A stretch of 64,000 nucleotides of DNA from Clostridiaceae bacterium (GCA_009911065.1 QXWR01000017.1:32845-96844), one strand, 5' to 3'; shown: positions 43,775-53,099, numbered from the stretch's first letter. The notes: generated by a model from the letters alone, not told the origin. Translations and numbers: made by a program.

Positions 43775-44668
43775 TTATATTTCATCTGCAAGCAATCGCT
43801 CCACATCCAACAGTCCCCATCCCTGCTGATTTTTTGGAAGTCCAATATCAAAAGCCCGTTCCCGCAGGCGAAGCTTCACGTCCCGGTTGTTCATTTCGGG
43901 ATATTTTTCCAGCAGCAGCGCGATGGCTCCGGACACTAAAGGAGTGGCCATGGAAGTTCCGCTTTTGCTGGTGTATTTACCAGGCTGGTTGGCACAGCTT
44001 ATAATGGAAGCGCCGGGAGCTACGATTTCCGGCTTACATATGCAGGCATTGGTTGGACCGCGGCCGGAATAGTCGATCATCCGGTTGCCCATCACATTGA
44101 CTTCTTTGTGGTCATCGGAACATCCAACCGTGATAACTTTCCGGCTGATTCCGGGGGTGGTAATGGTTCCGCTTTTTGGTCCCATATTGCCAGCGGCCAC
44201 CACCACCACAAGTCCGTCATCCCAGGCAGCGTTGACACCGCGGACAAGCGCAGAATTTTCTCCCATATTTCGGCGGGAAAAAGAGCCTACAGAAATATTT
44301 ACAATTCGTATGTTCCATCGCTCCTGATTTTCCCGAATCCACCGGAGTCCGGCGAGAACATCTGAGGAATAGCCATTGCCCCGACGGTCTAATACTTTTA
44401 CGGGAATCAGATGGCAGCCAGGAGCAACGCCGCAGTACATTCCATTTTGCGCGGCGCCGTTTCCTCCGATAATGCCGCATACATGAGTGCCGTGTCCGTT
44501 GTCATCATAAGGGGCAGAACGTTTCTGCACCATATCGGAAAATGCCGCTATTCTATGTTCCAGGTCTTCATGGGGGAAACAGCCGGTGTCCAGCACGGCG
44601 ACGCCGACTCCTCTGCCGGTATATCCCATTGTATCGTTTCCATGAATGCCAAGTTTTGCATGATTCAC
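43775..44668 (-). CDS. Subtilisin-family (S8) serine protease, no signal peptide
   Basis: 297 aa with the complete catalytic triad: Asp in VAVLDTGCFPHEDL, His in DNGHGTHVCGIIGG, Ser in SGTSMATPLVSGAIA, and the oxyanion Asn in VVAAGNMGP. No signal peptide or prodomain, so it may be intracellular or leaderless. The start is uncertain: GTG 44668 has its only RBS-like AGGAGA about 20 nt upstream, and the frame stays open further upstream (SYRYFLVNHAKLG) without an ATG, GTG or TTG. Stands alone on the minus strand. Confidence 0.88.
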   Translation of the reverse strand: MNHAKLGIHGNDTMGYTGRGVGVAVLDTGCFPHEDLEHRIAAFSDMVQKRSAPYDDNGHGTHVCGIIGGNGAAQNGMYCGVAPGCHLIPVKVLDRRGNGYSSDVLAGLRWIRENQERWNIRIVNISVGSFSRRNMGENSALVRGVNAAWDDGLVVVVAAGNMGPKSGTITTPGISRKVITVGCSDDHKEVNVMGNRMIDYSGRGPTNACICKPEIVAPGASIISCANQPGKYTSKSGTSMATPLVSGAIALLLEKYPEMNNRDVKLRLRERAFDIGLPKNQQGWGLLDVERLLADEI

Positions 44669-44856
44669 AAGAAAATACCTATAGCTTTCTCCTGTTTTTA
44701 CTATTAGGGTATTCTTAAAAACGGATGAGATTGACGATAAAGGTGAAAAAGTTATTATTTACAATTTAGAGTCATGGAGGAAGGATTTGGTTAAATGATT
44801 TTAAGAAAATCTTCATAATCTATTTAATGATTATACAAACATTTTGGTAAATATTG

Positions 44857-44865
44857 TGATATACT
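44857..44865 (+). promoter_or_regulatory. Extended -10 promoter ahead of the aroE leader
   Basis: TGATATACT gives TGn plus TATACT; the -35 is weak. It would start a leader of about 170 nt before aroE. Confidence 0.45.
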
Positions 44866-44940
44866 AAGTTCATACGAAATAAAAAGATTAAATCCTTAAT
44901 CCTTTTTGAAGCCCAAATTCCTAAAGAAATGAGAGAGATT

Positions 44941-44973
44941 CCCTGTGCTGCCCATCACGGCACAGGGGTTTTT
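44941..44973 (+). terminator. Terminator hairpin in the aroE leader (possible attenuator)
   Basis: CCCTGTGC pairs with GCACAGGG around an 11-nt loop and is followed by GTTTTTC. It lies 70 nt before the aroE start with no other promoter obvious after it. Together with 44866-44940 this fills most of the 44669-45044 gap. Confidence 0.75.
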
Positions 44974-45044
44974 CTTTGCAGTTTTTTCTGATGGTTTTGG
45001 GAATTGGGGAAATTTTTAAGGAATTTTTAAGGGAGGTTATATCA

Positions 45045-45911
45045 ATGGAAATCAGCGGACACACACAACTTTTAGCATTGATTGGAAGTCCGATCGGACA
45101 CTCTGGTTCACCTGCCATGCACAATTACAGTAGTCAGAAGACAGGCGTGGATTGTGCTTATTTGGCCTTTGACATTAAGGAGGAGGAGACAAGACAGGCA
45201 TTTGACGCTCTTCGGCTGTTAAAAGTGAGAGGATTTAATGTTACCATGCCTTGTAAGACAGCAGCTGTTACGTGTTGTGATGACCTTTCTAAGGCGGCGC
45301 GGCTGATTGGGGCAGTGAATACGGTGGTTTATGAAAATGGAAAGATGATCGGACATAACACAGATGGTCTTGGATGGGTGAGAAACTGCCGTGAGAATCA
45401 GGTGGAGATTCAGGGAAAGAAAATGACGGTGGCTGGTTCTGGCGGCGCGGCTACGGCTATTGCAATTACAGCAGCTCTTGAAGGGCTGAAAGAGCTGGCA
45501 GTGTTTGCCATTAGGGACAGCTTTTATGCCAATGCAAAGGCTACAGTGGAAAAGATTCGTGCCAATGTGCCAGGATGTAAGGTGAATCTGTATGATTTGG
45601 CAGATACAGATGTATTTTATCGCCAGGTTGGGGAAAGTGATATTTTTACAAATGCAACCCGTGTGGGAATGAAGCCCATGGACCAGGAGACTCTGATTGA
45701 AGATCCAAAGGTATTTCGCCCAGAGCTGGTGGTTTCGGATGTGGTTTACAATCCCAGGGAGACCAGATTGATTCGGGAAGCCAAGGCAGCAGGGTGCAGA
45801 ACGATTCCGGGGATTGGAATGCTTTTGTGGCAGGGTGCAGAAGCTTTTCGTCTGTTTACCGGAAAGGATATGCCGGCAAAAGAGGTTATGGAACGCTATT
45901 TTCAGGAATAG
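45045..45911 (+). CDS. aroE: Shikimate dehydrogenase
   Basis: 288 aa: N-terminal substrate domain with IGSPIGHSGSPAMHN and catalytic lysine in NVTMPCKTA (where most enzymes have PHK), AVNTVVYENGKMIGHNTDGLGW, then a Rossmann domain with AGSGGAATAIAI. It reduces 3-dehydroshikimate with NADPH, or acts on quinate/shikimate if it is the YdiB type. ATG 45045 has GGGAGG 9 nt upstream; the upstream in-frame ATG at 44976 overlaps the terminator. Monocistronic. Confidence 0.92.
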   Translation: MEISGHTQLLALIGSPIGHSGSPAMHNYSSQKTGVDCAYLAFDIKEEETRQAFDALRLLKVRGFNVTMPCKTAAVTCCDDLSKAARLIGAVNTVVYENGKMIGHNTDGLGWVRNCRENQVEIQGKKMTVAGSGGAATAIAITAALEGLKELAVFAIRDSFYANAKATVEKIRANVPGCKVNLYDLADTDVFYRQVGESDIFTNATRVGMKPMDQETLIEDPKVFRPELVVSDVVYNPRETRLIREAKAAGCRTIPGIGMLLWQGAEAFRLFTGKDMPAKEVMERYFQE

Positions 45912-45928
45912 AATTTGAGAAAGATTAG

Positions 45929-45965
45929 ATGGAAGAACGTTGTAAGATTCGTTCTTCCATTTTTT
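45929..45965 (+). terminator. aroE terminator
   Basis: ATGGAAGAACG and CGTTCTTCCAT around a 10-nt loop, then TTTTT. Confidence 0.9.
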
Positions 45966-45989
45966 AGTAAAAGTTTAGAAAAGCTTTGT

Positions 45990-46019
45990 TTGACAGAGAA
46001 GAAGCGATTGTGATATAGT
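45990..46019 (+). promoter_or_regulatory. Upstream recA promoter P1
   Basis: TTGACA (45990-45995) and TATAGT (46014-46019), spacing 18. AGAACATGGTTCG just downstream resembles a LexA site but has only three nt between half-sites. A short hairpin AAGGCGG/CCGCCTT follows at 46034-46052. Confidence 0.65.
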
Positions 46020-46153
46020 AAGAACATGGTTCGAAGGCGGTTCCGCCTTTTGTCCGGCGTGTCGCCAGAACTCCATAACAGAGGGATAAAGAAAAGTGAA
46101 AGAAAGGAGAACGGAAGAAGGAGGAAGGCAAATAAAAAATATAAAAAAACAGG

Positions 46154-46182
46154 TTGACAATTTTGGCAGGATATACTATTAT
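46154..46182 (+). promoter_or_regulatory. recA promoter P2
   Basis: TTGACA (46154-46159) and TATTAT (46177-46182), spacing 17; the SOS box begins 13 bp further on. Confidence 0.8.
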
Positions 46183-46195
46183 AATAGCAGATGGC

Positions 46196-46209
46196 AGAAC
46201 ATTTGTTCG
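46196..46209 (+). promoter_or_regulatory. LexA (SOS) box of recA
   Basis: AGAACATTTGTTCG matches CGAAC-N4-GTTCG except for the first base and lies across the expected start of transcription from P2. Confidence 0.85.
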
Positions 46210-46223
46210 AGTGGAGGGTAATT

Positions 46224-47273
46224 ATGAACAGGGATGATAAGTTAAAAGCATTGGATGCAGCGATTACACAGATTGAGAAGTCTTATGGCAAAGGTTCTAT
46301 TATGAAGCTTGGAGATTCCAAAGCGAATATGAATGTGGAGACAGTGCCTACTGGTTCTCTCAGTCTTGACATTGCATTGGGGTTGGGGGGCGTACCGAAG
46401 GGAAGAGTGATTGAGATTTACGGTCCGGAGTCCAGCGGTAAGACCACAGTGGCTCTGCATATGGTGGCGGAAGTTCAGAAGCGGGGCGGAATTGCCGGGT
46501 TTATTGACGCGGAACATGCACTGGACCCAGTATATGCAAAGAACATTGGGGTAGACATTGATAATTTGTACATTTCTCAGCCAGATAATGGAGAGCAGGC
46601 ACTGGAGATTACAGAGACCATGGTTCGCTCTGGAGCTGTGGATATTGTGATTGTAGATTCTGTGGCGGCATTGGTACCCAAAGCGGAGATTGACGGCGAG
46701 ATGGGAGATTCTCATGTAGGGCTGCAGGCACGGCTTATGTCCCAGGCTTTGCGAAAGCTGACCGGAGTGATCAGCAAGTCGAACTGTTCTGTGATCTTTA
46801 TTAACCAGCTTCGGGAGAAGGTGGGAGTGATGTTCGGCAATCCTGAGACTACCACAGGAGGCCGCGCCTTGAAGTTTTATTCTTCTGTCCGTCTGGATGT
46901 GCGCCGGAAGGAAGCATTAAAGCAGGGCGGAGAGGTAATTGGAAACCATGTTTGTGTAAAGGTGGTGAAGAACAAGATTGCGCCGCCCTTTAAGGAGGCG
47001 GAATTTGATATTATGTTTGGCCAGGGCATATCCAGAGAAGGGGATATTTTAGACCTTGCCGCAAAAGAGAGCATTGTTGAGAAAAGCGGCGCATGGTATG
47101 CTTACAATGGTTCAAAGATTGGTCAGGGCAGAGAGAATGCCAAGAATTATTTAAGAGAGAATCCGGCCGTGTGTGCAGAGGTGGAGCGCAAGGTTCGGGA
47201 GCGCTTTGGACTTCAGGGAGATGTGGTGGCTCCAGAGGCACCGGAAGCAGAGACGGTGAATGAAGAGGAATAA
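46224..47273 (+). CDS. recA: RecA recombinase
   Basis: Full-length 349-aa RecA: Walker [10 protein letters not shown] near residue 70, [27 protein letters not shown], loop L2 region [22 protein letters not shown], and the acidic C-terminus EAETVNEEE. Drives homologous recombination and LexA self-cleavage. The start at 46224 has GGAGGG 8 nt upstream; an in-frame ATG at 46191 would overlap the SOS box and is rejected. recX overlaps its 3' end by 14 nt. Confidence 0.98.
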   Translation: MNRDDKLKALDAAITQIEKSYGKGSIMKLGDSKANMNVETVPTGSLSLDIALGLGGVPKGRVIEIYGPESSGKTTVALHMVAEVQKRGGIAGFIDAEHALDPVYAKNIGVDIDNLYISQPDNGEQALEITETMVRSGAVDIVIVDSVAALVPKAEIDGEMGDSHVGLQARLMSQALRKLTGVISKSNCSVIFINQLREKVGVMFGNPETTTGGRALKFYSSVRLDVRRKEALKQGGEVIGNHVCVKVVKNKIAPPFKEAEFDIMFGQGISREGDILDLAAKESIVEKSGAWYAYNGSKIGQGRENAKNYLRENPAVCAEVERKVRERFGLQGDVVAPEAPEAETVNEEE

Positions 47274-47751
47274 TCAGGGGCAGACGGGAGTTGAGGAGAA
47301 GAGGAGCAGAAAGACCCGGTCCGTCCGGGACTGTGCTCTTTCTCTCCTGGAACGGTCCGACAAGACAGCCCAGGAGATGAGACAGAAGCTTAAAGAGCGG
47401 GAATATCAGCAGGAAGAGATTGAGGAGACTCTGGATTTTCTGGAAGAATATCATTATGTAGATGACCAGGAATATGTGCGGAAGTACATTCGTTCCTATG
47501 GAGCCAGAAAGAGCGCTCGTCGTATTCGGGCAGAGTTAGAGAAGAGAGGCGTTGCCGCAGAGTTCATTGAGGCAGGGCTTGCAGAGATTCCAGTGGATGA
47601 GGAAGAACAGATTGCTGCCTGGATTCGGAAGAAAGGTTATGAAACGGACCAGCAGCTGGAGCCGGAGGAGTACCGCAAATTGACGGCTGCACTGGCAAGA
47701 CGCGGTTATTCTTTTGAGATGATCCGCAAAGTTACGGCACAGATGTATTGA
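47260..47751 (+). CDS. recX: RecX regulatory protein
   Basis: 163-aa helical protein with three RecX three-helix repeats ([45 protein letters not shown], then [20 protein letters not shown]). It binds RecA filaments and limits their activity. Starts inside the last codons of recA in another frame, so translation is coupled. A palindromic element begins 2 nt after its stop. Confidence 0.9.
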   Translation: MKRNNQGQTGVEEKRSRKTRSVRDCALSLLERSDKTAQEMRQKLKEREYQQEEIEETLDFLEEYHYVDDQEYVRKYIRSYGARKSARRIRAELEKRGVAAEFIEAGLAEIPVDEEEQIAAWIRKKGYETDQQLEPEEYRKLTAALARRGYSFEMIRKVTAQMY

Positions 47752-47752
47752 C

Positions 47753-47918
47753 CTAGAGCGTGTCTGAAAATTCATTCCCGCCATCTGCACGTCCCACTTT
47801 GTAGTATATTTGGCTCTCATTCGGTCAACGTAGCCCACTACGCCTCCCTCATGCGGGCCAAATCTCTCCCAAATTGTGACGCGCATCTGACGGAAAGCAA
47901 TTTTCCGACACACTCTAG
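47753..47918. repeat. Palindromic intergenic element R3 (166 bp)
   Basis: Left arm CTAGAGCGTGTCTGAAAATT (47753-) and the inverted right arm ending AATTTTCCGACACACTCTAG (47918). The interior contains CGGTCAACG-TAGCCCACTACGCCTCCCTC, which recurs in reverse in the 61.3-kb element. It fills most of the 47752-48052 gap; the rest holds the rny promoter. Confidence 0.8.
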
Positions 47919-47974
47919 CGCATGGGATTCTGACACACCATTTTGGTTTGTTACGGGAAAAGCCTTTATTATAC

Positions 47975-48003
47975 TTGACATAGTGCATAAAACGGTTTAA
48001 AAT
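47975..48003 (+). promoter_or_regulatory. rny promoter
   Basis: TTGACA (47975-47980), 17 bp, TAAAAT (47998-48003). Confidence 0.75.
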
Positions 48004-48052
48004 TGAGATGTTGTATTTATGTACAATGAAAACTAAATAAGGAGGTGCTCCT

Positions 48053-49630
48053 GTGTCAGGAACAGCGATGTCAATCGGTACAATGCTGGGTATTTTTGCC
48101 GGTTTTATCATTGTATTGATAGTTGTGGCATTTATTATCTGGAAGCTTGCGATCAACCACCGGATCAAGACTTATGAGAGCAAGGTTGGGACCGCAGAAG
48201 AAAAAGCCAGGGAAATAATAGATGAAGCGCTAAAGACGGCCGAGACAAAGAAGCGAGAAGCTCTCCTAGAAGCAAAGGAAGAGTCATTAAAGACTAAGAA
48301 TGAGCTGGATAAAGAGACGAAGGAGAGGCGGGCAGAGCTTCAGCGTTATGAACGACGTGTACTGAGTAAGGAAGAGAATTTAGACAAAAAAGCAGAGAAC
48401 ATGGAAAAGCGGGAGGCAGGTATTGTCGCCAGAGAAGAGGCTCTCAACCAGCGTAGTGCGGAAGTGGAGTCTCTGTACGAGAAAGAAATGCAGGAACTGG
48501 AACGAATATCCGGATTAACTACGGAACAGGCGAAAGAATATCTGTTAAAATCTGTGGAAGCAGAAGTGAAACATGATACAGCCCGTTTGGTAAAAGAACT
48601 GGAAAATAAGGCCAGAGAGGAAGCGGATAAAAAGGCCAGAGATTATGTGGTTACTGCCATTCAAAGATGTGCGGCAGACCATGTGGCAGAGACAACCGTT
48701 TCGGTAGTACAGCTTCCCAGTGATGAGATGAAAGGCCGTATCATTGGCCGTGAGGGACGTAATATTCGTACTTTGGAGACAATGACAGGAGTAGAATTGA
48801 TTATTGATGATACTCCGGAGGCAGTAGTATTGTCAGGATTTGATCCGATTCGGCGGGAAGTTGCCAGGATTGCTTTGGAGCGTTTGATTGTGGATGGACG
48901 GATTCATCCGGCCAGAATCGAAGAGATGGTAGAAAAAGCGCAAAGAGAAGTAGAAGCAAATATGCGGGAAGATGGTGAGGCAGCTACCCTTGAGGTAGGC
49001 ATCCATGGGATTCACCCGGAACTGGTAAAGCTTCTGGGAAAGATGAAATTCAGGACCAGCTATGGACAGAATGCGTTGAAGCATTCAATTGAAGTGGCTC
49101 AGTTGGCAGGTCTTCTTGCTGCTGAGGTGGGAATTGACGTTCGAATGGCAAAAAGAGCTGGTTTGTTACATGACATTGGTAAATCCATTGACCATGAGAT
49201 GGAGGGTTCCCATGTACAATTAGGCGCCGAATTGTGCAGAAAGTACAAGGAATCGGCGGTTGTAATTAATTCCGTGGAATCTCATCATGGCGATGTTGAA
49301 CCGCAAAGTCTCATCGCTTGCATTATTCAGGCTGCTGATACAATATCTGCAGCAAGACCGGGTGCAAGGCGGGAAACTTTGGAAACATATACAAATCGAC
49401 TGAAGCAGCTGGAAGATATCACCAACTCTTTTAAAGGAGTGGACAAATCTTTTGCAATTCAGGCAGGTCGGGAGGTCCGTATTATGGTCATTCCGGACCA
49501 GGTAAATGACGACGATATGGTTTTGATGGCACGTGAGATTTCCAAACGCATTGAAGATGAACTGGATTATCCGGGACAGATTAAAGTAAATGTAATCCGT
49601 GAGTCTCGTGCTACAGATTATGCCAAGTAA
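48053..49630 (+). CDS. rny: Ribonuclease Y
   Basis: 525-aa membrane-anchored endoribonuclease that starts mRNA decay. N-terminal transmembrane helix ([21 protein letters not shown]), a long coiled coil (residues 45-200, Glu/Lys-rich), KH domain ([46 protein letters not shown]), and an HD domain with [10 protein letters not shown] (His-Asp) and VESHHGDV. Start codon is GTG 48053 with GGAGGTG 6 nt upstream; ATG 48068 is an alternative. Confidence 0.96.
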   Translation: MSGTAMSIGTMLGIFAGFIIVLIVVAFIIWKLAINHRIKTYESKVGTAEEKAREIIDEALKTAETKKREALLEAKEESLKTKNELDKETKERRAELQRYERRVLSKEENLDKKAENMEKREAGIVAREEALNQRSAEVESLYEKEMQELERISGLTTEQAKEYLLKSVEAEVKHDTARLVKELENKAREEADKKARDYVVTAIQRCAADHVAETTVSVVQLPSDEMKGRIIGREGRNIRTLETMTGVELIIDDTPEAVVLSGFDPIRREVARIALERLIVDGRIHPARIEEMVEKAQREVEANMREDGEAATLEVGIHGIHPELVKLLGKMKFRTSYGQNALKHSIEVAQLAGLLAAEVGIDVRMAKRAGLLHDIGKSIDHEMEGSHVQLGAELCRKYKESAVVINSVESHHGDVEPQSLIACIIQAADTISAARPGARRETLETYTNRLKQLEDITNSFKGVDKSFAIQAGREVRIMVIPDQVNDDDMVLMAREISKRIEDELDYPGQIKVNVIRESRATDYAK

Positions 49631-49695
49631 TTAATTATGAATCTGAAAAATGTATCAAGGAAATAAGTTTTGCCGGGTACTTTGTAATACAAAGG

Positions 49696-49745
49696 AATGT
49701 CTGAAATTCATTGCAGAAAGTGGATGGATTTTGGACATTTTTTGT
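49696..49745 (+). terminator. rny terminator
   Basis: AATGTC and GACATT with inner pairing AAAT/ATTT, followed by TTTTTT. Confidence 0.65.
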
Positions 49746-49860
49746 TTTTCAGGGAATGTGATTCCTATGAGGAAAGTAGGAGCATGGAATATTTAAAATC
49801 ATATTTACCATATAACAGAACTGTAAATTTATCATAAAATAACACGGGGGAGGTTAATTG

Positions 49861-50838
49861 ATGAATAATTGGAAAAAAGCAGCAAAAGTTATTTTGATCG
49901 CTACTACAATGGCAGGAATGATAACTAGTCTTTCCTATGGAGCATCCCGGAAAAAAATCACTTCTGTCAATGTAAATATAGAATCAAAGGTGGAGCTGGG
50001 AACCAAATACGGCGATGAAGAAATTGAAATAGATGTTCGAGGCAAACACTATACCTATGATTATTACGAGCTGGAGAATTTTGGATTTGAATGGGAAGAA
50101 GCAGATGTTCCGGAGATTACCATATATCTGCGGGCAGAGGAAGGTTATTATTTTGCTCTGACCAGAGCGGCTTCCGTGAAATTAACCGGAGCTACCTATG
50201 TAAAGGCAACAAAGCAGGATTCTTCGGAGACCTTGGCTCTTCGAGTAAAATTGCCCTCTATGGAAGAGATGGTGGGAGAGGAGACAGATGTAGTATTATC
50301 AGAAGATGGATATGCCAGATGGGGAGAGGTACGAGGAGCTGGTTCTTATGAATTGCGTTTGTATCGGAACGGAATTGGCGTGGGGGCTACATACCAAAAT
50401 ACCAATGAGCTTTTCTATGATTTTACTTCTGCCATGAAAAAGCCAGGTGCTTACTATGTAAAGGTGCGGGGAGTAAATAAACGAAATGTAAAGAATAAAG
50501 GAGATTGGGCAGAGTCCCCAGTTCTGAATGTGTCCAATGAGATGGCAGAAGCCATTCAAAACGGTACAGCTGTGGCGCCCTCTGAAAGAGGGCAGTGGAT
50601 GAATGAGGGAGAGCAGTGGTGGTATCAACATCCGGACGGAAGTTATACACAGAATAACTGGGAGCAGATTGAGAATAACTGGTATTTCTTTGATGAGTTT
50701 GGTTACAGGAAGACCGGCTGGATTGAATGGGAGGGGGAGAAATATTACTGCAGCGAAGAAACCGGGGAGATGTTAAGGGATACCACCACCCCGGACGGAT
50801 TTATTTTGGACAGTGAAGGTCATCCTAAGAATTCGTAG
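49861..50838 (+). CDS. Secreted protein with C-terminal choline-binding-type repeats
   Basis: 325 aa. Signal peptide MNNWKKAAKVILIATTMAGM with cleavage near SYGA; a beta-rich central region (residues 30-230) without a family I recognise, including an Ig or fibronectin-like part (GSYELRLYRNGIGVGATYQNT, YYVKVRGVN); then two to three wall-binding repeats (QWMNEGEQWWYQHPDGSYTQ, NNWYFFDEFGYRKTGW, KYYCSEETGEMLRD). Start ATG 49861 lies 8 nt after GGGGGAGG. Its 3' end overlaps the convergent M23 gene by 14 bp. Confidence 0.85.
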   Translation: MNNWKKAAKVILIATTMAGMITSLSYGASRKKITSVNVNIESKVELGTKYGDEEIEIDVRGKHYTYDYYELENFGFEWEEADVPEITIYLRAEEGYYFALTRAASVKLTGATYVKATKQDSSETLALRVKLPSMEEMVGEETDVVLSEDGYARWGEVRGAGSYELRLYRNGIGVGATYQNTNELFYDFTSAMKKPGAYYVKVRGVNKRNVKNKGDWAESPVLNVSNEMAEAIQNGTAVAPSERGQWMNEGEQWWYQHPDGSYTQNNWEQIENNWYFFDEFGYRKTGWIEWEGEKYYCSEETGEMLRDTTTPDGFILDSEGHPKNS

Positions 50839-51949
50839 ATTCCTCTGGTTGATCAATCGTTTGACTTTTGGCCCCGCCGGGAACGGCGGGGTCTTTCATT
50901 TGGTATACACGATAATATTCTTTTGTTTCCTGGTTTTTAACCGTTTCAGAGCGGTTCATGGCAAGAAATTTTGCTAGTTCATAACAATCAATCCAGATTT
51001 CGTTGTTTCCGTCCTTTTGTGACTCATCAAAGATAAGCTCCATGCCAAAATGAAGATGGGGTTCGTCAATATTGTTGGTATTTTCAGTGCGGCTGTATCC
51101 AGTACGCCCCAAATATCCGATTACATCCCCAGCCTGAACATAACTGCCTTCTTTTAGGGTTTTGTGATAAGGGTAATTTTTCCGGAGGTGGGCGTAATAA
51201 TAATAGCGCTTTTGATCAAAGCTTCGGATGCCCAAACGCCAGCCGCCATATTGATTCCAGCCAATGGCTTCCACATAGCCAGATTCTACGGCAATTACTG
51301 GAGTACCAACCTGACCCATCATGTCGTGTCCCAAATGCTGACGTTTAAATCCATAACTGCGGGAGACGCCAAAATCATCAAAATCGTTATACGGGTAATT
51401 TTTGGCAATTGGAGAAAATGCCTTTAAACCGTATTTTGTGACCCATACCGGTTTTCCGGTAGATTCATCGGGAATTTCAATTTCATAAACTCCAACCATA
51501 CCACCTAACACTGCACCATAAGCTTCCAGATAGTAGGAGTAATAGTTCAGATCTTTGGTTAGGTCTTCCATGGAAGCGCCATCCTGGATTTTCTGGACAA
51601 GCGTTTCTAAGTCAGATGCTTTATAGCGGGAAAAATCTCCTCCGTAACGGGCGCCAAGATAAGCCAATAATTCCAGCCAGTTATGGTGGATTGGCTGATT
51701 ATAACTGTCCACATCCAGCCTTAGGGCATGACGCATTGCTTCTGCGGTCACATTAAAATCGACCCATTTAATAAAGCTTTTATTGTCAGAATCACTTGCT
51801 TTTGCAGGTTGTGAGGAAACTGACTTAGCGTCGGGAGAAGAGGAGGGAAGCAGCGGAATGATCAAAGCTGCCAAAATCAGCAGTTGGGCAAAAATCAACA
51901 GAGAAGTTTTCCAGCAGGGACCTTTATGATAAGGATGATTTGGGTTCAT
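50825..51949 (-). CDS. Membrane-anchored M23 metallopeptidase
   Basis: 374 aa. N-terminal uncleaved anchor (LLIFAQLLILAALIIPLLPSS), a helical stalk, then a lysostaphin-type M23 domain with the zinc ligands in GHDMMGQVGTPVIAVESGYVEAIG, the loop His in YYAHLRKNYPYH, and EPHLHFGMEL. It probably cuts peptidoglycan cross-links on the outer face of the membrane; the fold is also used by SpoIIQ-like proteins, but this one retains its catalytic residues. A GC hairpin used by the convergent gene lies inside its last codons. Confidence 0.88.
   Translation of the reverse strand: MNPNHPYHKGPCWKTSLLIFAQLLILAALIIPLLPSSSPDAKSVSSQPAKASDSDNKSFIKWVDFNVTAEAMRHALRLDVDSYNQPIHHNWLELLAYLGARYGGDFSRYKASDLETLVQKIQDGASMEDLTKDLNYYSYYLEAYGAVLGGMVGVYEIEIPDESTGKPVWVTKYGLKAFSPIAKNYPYNDFDDFGVSRSYGFKRQHLGHDMMGQVGTPVIAVESGYVEAIGWNQYGGWRLGIRSFDQKRYYYYAHLRKNYPYHKTLKEGSYVQAGDVIGYLGRTGYSRTENTNNIDEPHLHFGMELIFDESQKDGNNEIWIDCYELAKFLAMNRSETVKNQETKEYYRVYQMKDPAVPGGAKSQTIDQPEESTNS
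50872..50900 (+). terminator. Terminator of the wall-binding gene inside the opposite coding sequence
   Basis: CCCCGCC-GGGAAC-GGCGGGG followed by TCTTTC on the plus strand; on the minus strand these bases encode VPGG of the M23 protein. Confidence 0.6.
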
Positions 51950-52033
51950 AAAATGACCTCCCTCTTATGACATTTTCGGGATACTATGTGGTATGTATAT
52001 GCAGGAAGGAGGGAGGTTTATGTTTGAGAAAAC

Positions 52034-52090
52034 ATAAAAGGCCCCTGCCAGAGTGGATGTAGGATAGAAAACCCAGTTTTCGGGCAGGGG
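52034..52090 (-). terminator. Terminator of the MBL-fold gene
   Basis: Minus-strand CCCCTGCC and GGCAGGGG enclose a 33-nt loop, followed by CCTTTTAT. Confidence 0.65.
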
Positions 52091-52129
52091 AGGATTCTTA
52101 TATAGAATTTAAACCAAGTGTTATGTTCT

Positions 52130-52936
52130 TTACAGGTCCAGAATTTCTTCATCATATGGAACATAAAGGCAGCCAGTATAGTATTGGGAGCCTTCTGCCA
52201 TATACAGTTCTTTTCGCTGATCCAATGACTTGTCTTCTGTATGCCACAGAATCAGGTTGGGAATATGAAGTTCTTCGGCAAGCTCGCATGCATCCTTGAC
52301 TGTGCTGTGGTGTTTTTCATAAGGTTTGAAGCGGTCCCGCTCACTATAGAGGCAAAAAGCTTCATGAAGCAGCCAATCGCTGCCTTCCACATAAGAGCGG
52401 CATACAGGATTGTAGGGTTCGTCACCAGCGCAGGTCAGCCGACGGCGATTGTTAAGGACAGTTGTAAAGCCAAACTGTTTTGCCTTAGTGGAATGAATAT
52501 CAAAAAAAGTTACATCATAGTCTAAAATCCGGCAGGTTTGGCCGTCTTTTACAGGAATCAGATGAATCCGGTCTCCGATCATCTTGCACAGAGAGTCCTG
52601 AAGGGTTAGACGGCAAATGGTATCAATGGCAGATACCAGACCTTCGTGGCAGTAAATGTTTAAATCTCCTTCATAATTGCCAGTTCGGATGCGGGTAGCA
52701 ATGAAACGGACCATCCAGACAATGCCAAGAAGATGATCCGTATGTTCATGGGTAATAAAAATATGATGGATCTGGTTAAAAGAAACCTTCATATCTTCCA
52801 AAATGCGAAGAATGCCATTGCCGCCTCCTGCATCTACCATAAAGAAACAATCCGAAGGATTGCGAATTGCAAAACAGGTGTTGTAACAGCGGGTGACAGC
52901 GGCATGACCAGTACCAAAGACATAGAGCTGTTCCAT
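52130..52936 (-). CDS. MBL-fold metal-dependent hydrolase, RNase Z-like
   Basis: 268 aa with the metallo-beta-lactamase signature HIFITHEHTDHLLGIVWM (HxHxDH) near residue 65, a further Asp/Glu in AGDEPYN and LLHEAF, and ILWHTED towards the C-terminus as last His. The order resembles RNase Z/ElaC and related phosphodiesterases, but the exosite arm of RNase Z is not evident, so substrate is open. Lies between a tRNA-Val gene and the M23 gene, on the minus strand. Confidence 0.85.
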   Translation of the reverse strand: MEQLYVFGTGHAAVTRCYNTCFAIRNPSDCFFMVDAGGGNGILRILEDMKVSFNQIHHIFITHEHTDHLLGIVWMVRFIATRIRTGNYEGDLNIYCHEGLVSAIDTICRLTLQDSLCKMIGDRIHLIPVKDGQTCRILDYDVTFFDIHSTKAKQFGFTTVLNNRRRLTCAGDEPYNPVCRSYVEGSDWLLHEAFCLYSERDRFKPYEKHHSTVKDACELAEELHIPNLILWHTEDKSLDQRKELYMAEGSQYYTGCLYVPYDEEILDL

Positions 52937-53007
52937 GAAAAACCTCCTTTTAGATGAAAATAATAATAGGACACTAAGAATGAATTGCTATAAGAGGGAG
53001 CTGCTAT

Positions 53008-53045
53008 AAAAAAAGGACTCTGCATAGGGCAGAGTCCGATTTTTT
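53008..53045. terminator. Bidirectional terminator between tRNA-Val and the MBL gene
   Basis: GGACTCTGC and GCAGAGTCC around a 5-nt loop, flanked by A-run and T-run. Confidence 0.85.
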
Positions 53046-53047
53046 AT

Positions 53048-53099
53048 GGGGGGGGGGGGTATCCGATAAGAAGGTCCGGAGACACATCTTATCGGATAA
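53048..53099. repeat. Poly-G tract and adjoining hairpin
   Basis: Twelve consecutive G (53048-53059) followed by the inverted repeat TATCCGATAAGA / TCTTATCGGATA (to 53099), directly at the 3' end of tRNA-Val. Confidence 0.7.

Noticed and set aside
44871..45044. T-box leader for aroE
   Set aside because: The AGGGTGG-ACCGCG core is absent and the leader is too short.
46021..46033. LexA box at recA P1
   Set aside because: Half-sites are separated by three rather than four nt, so binding by LexA is doubtful.
46026..46157. 43-codon Arg/Lys-rich frame in the recA leader
   Set aside because: No RBS, would begin at the transcription start of P1, and the basic composition follows from purine-rich DNA.
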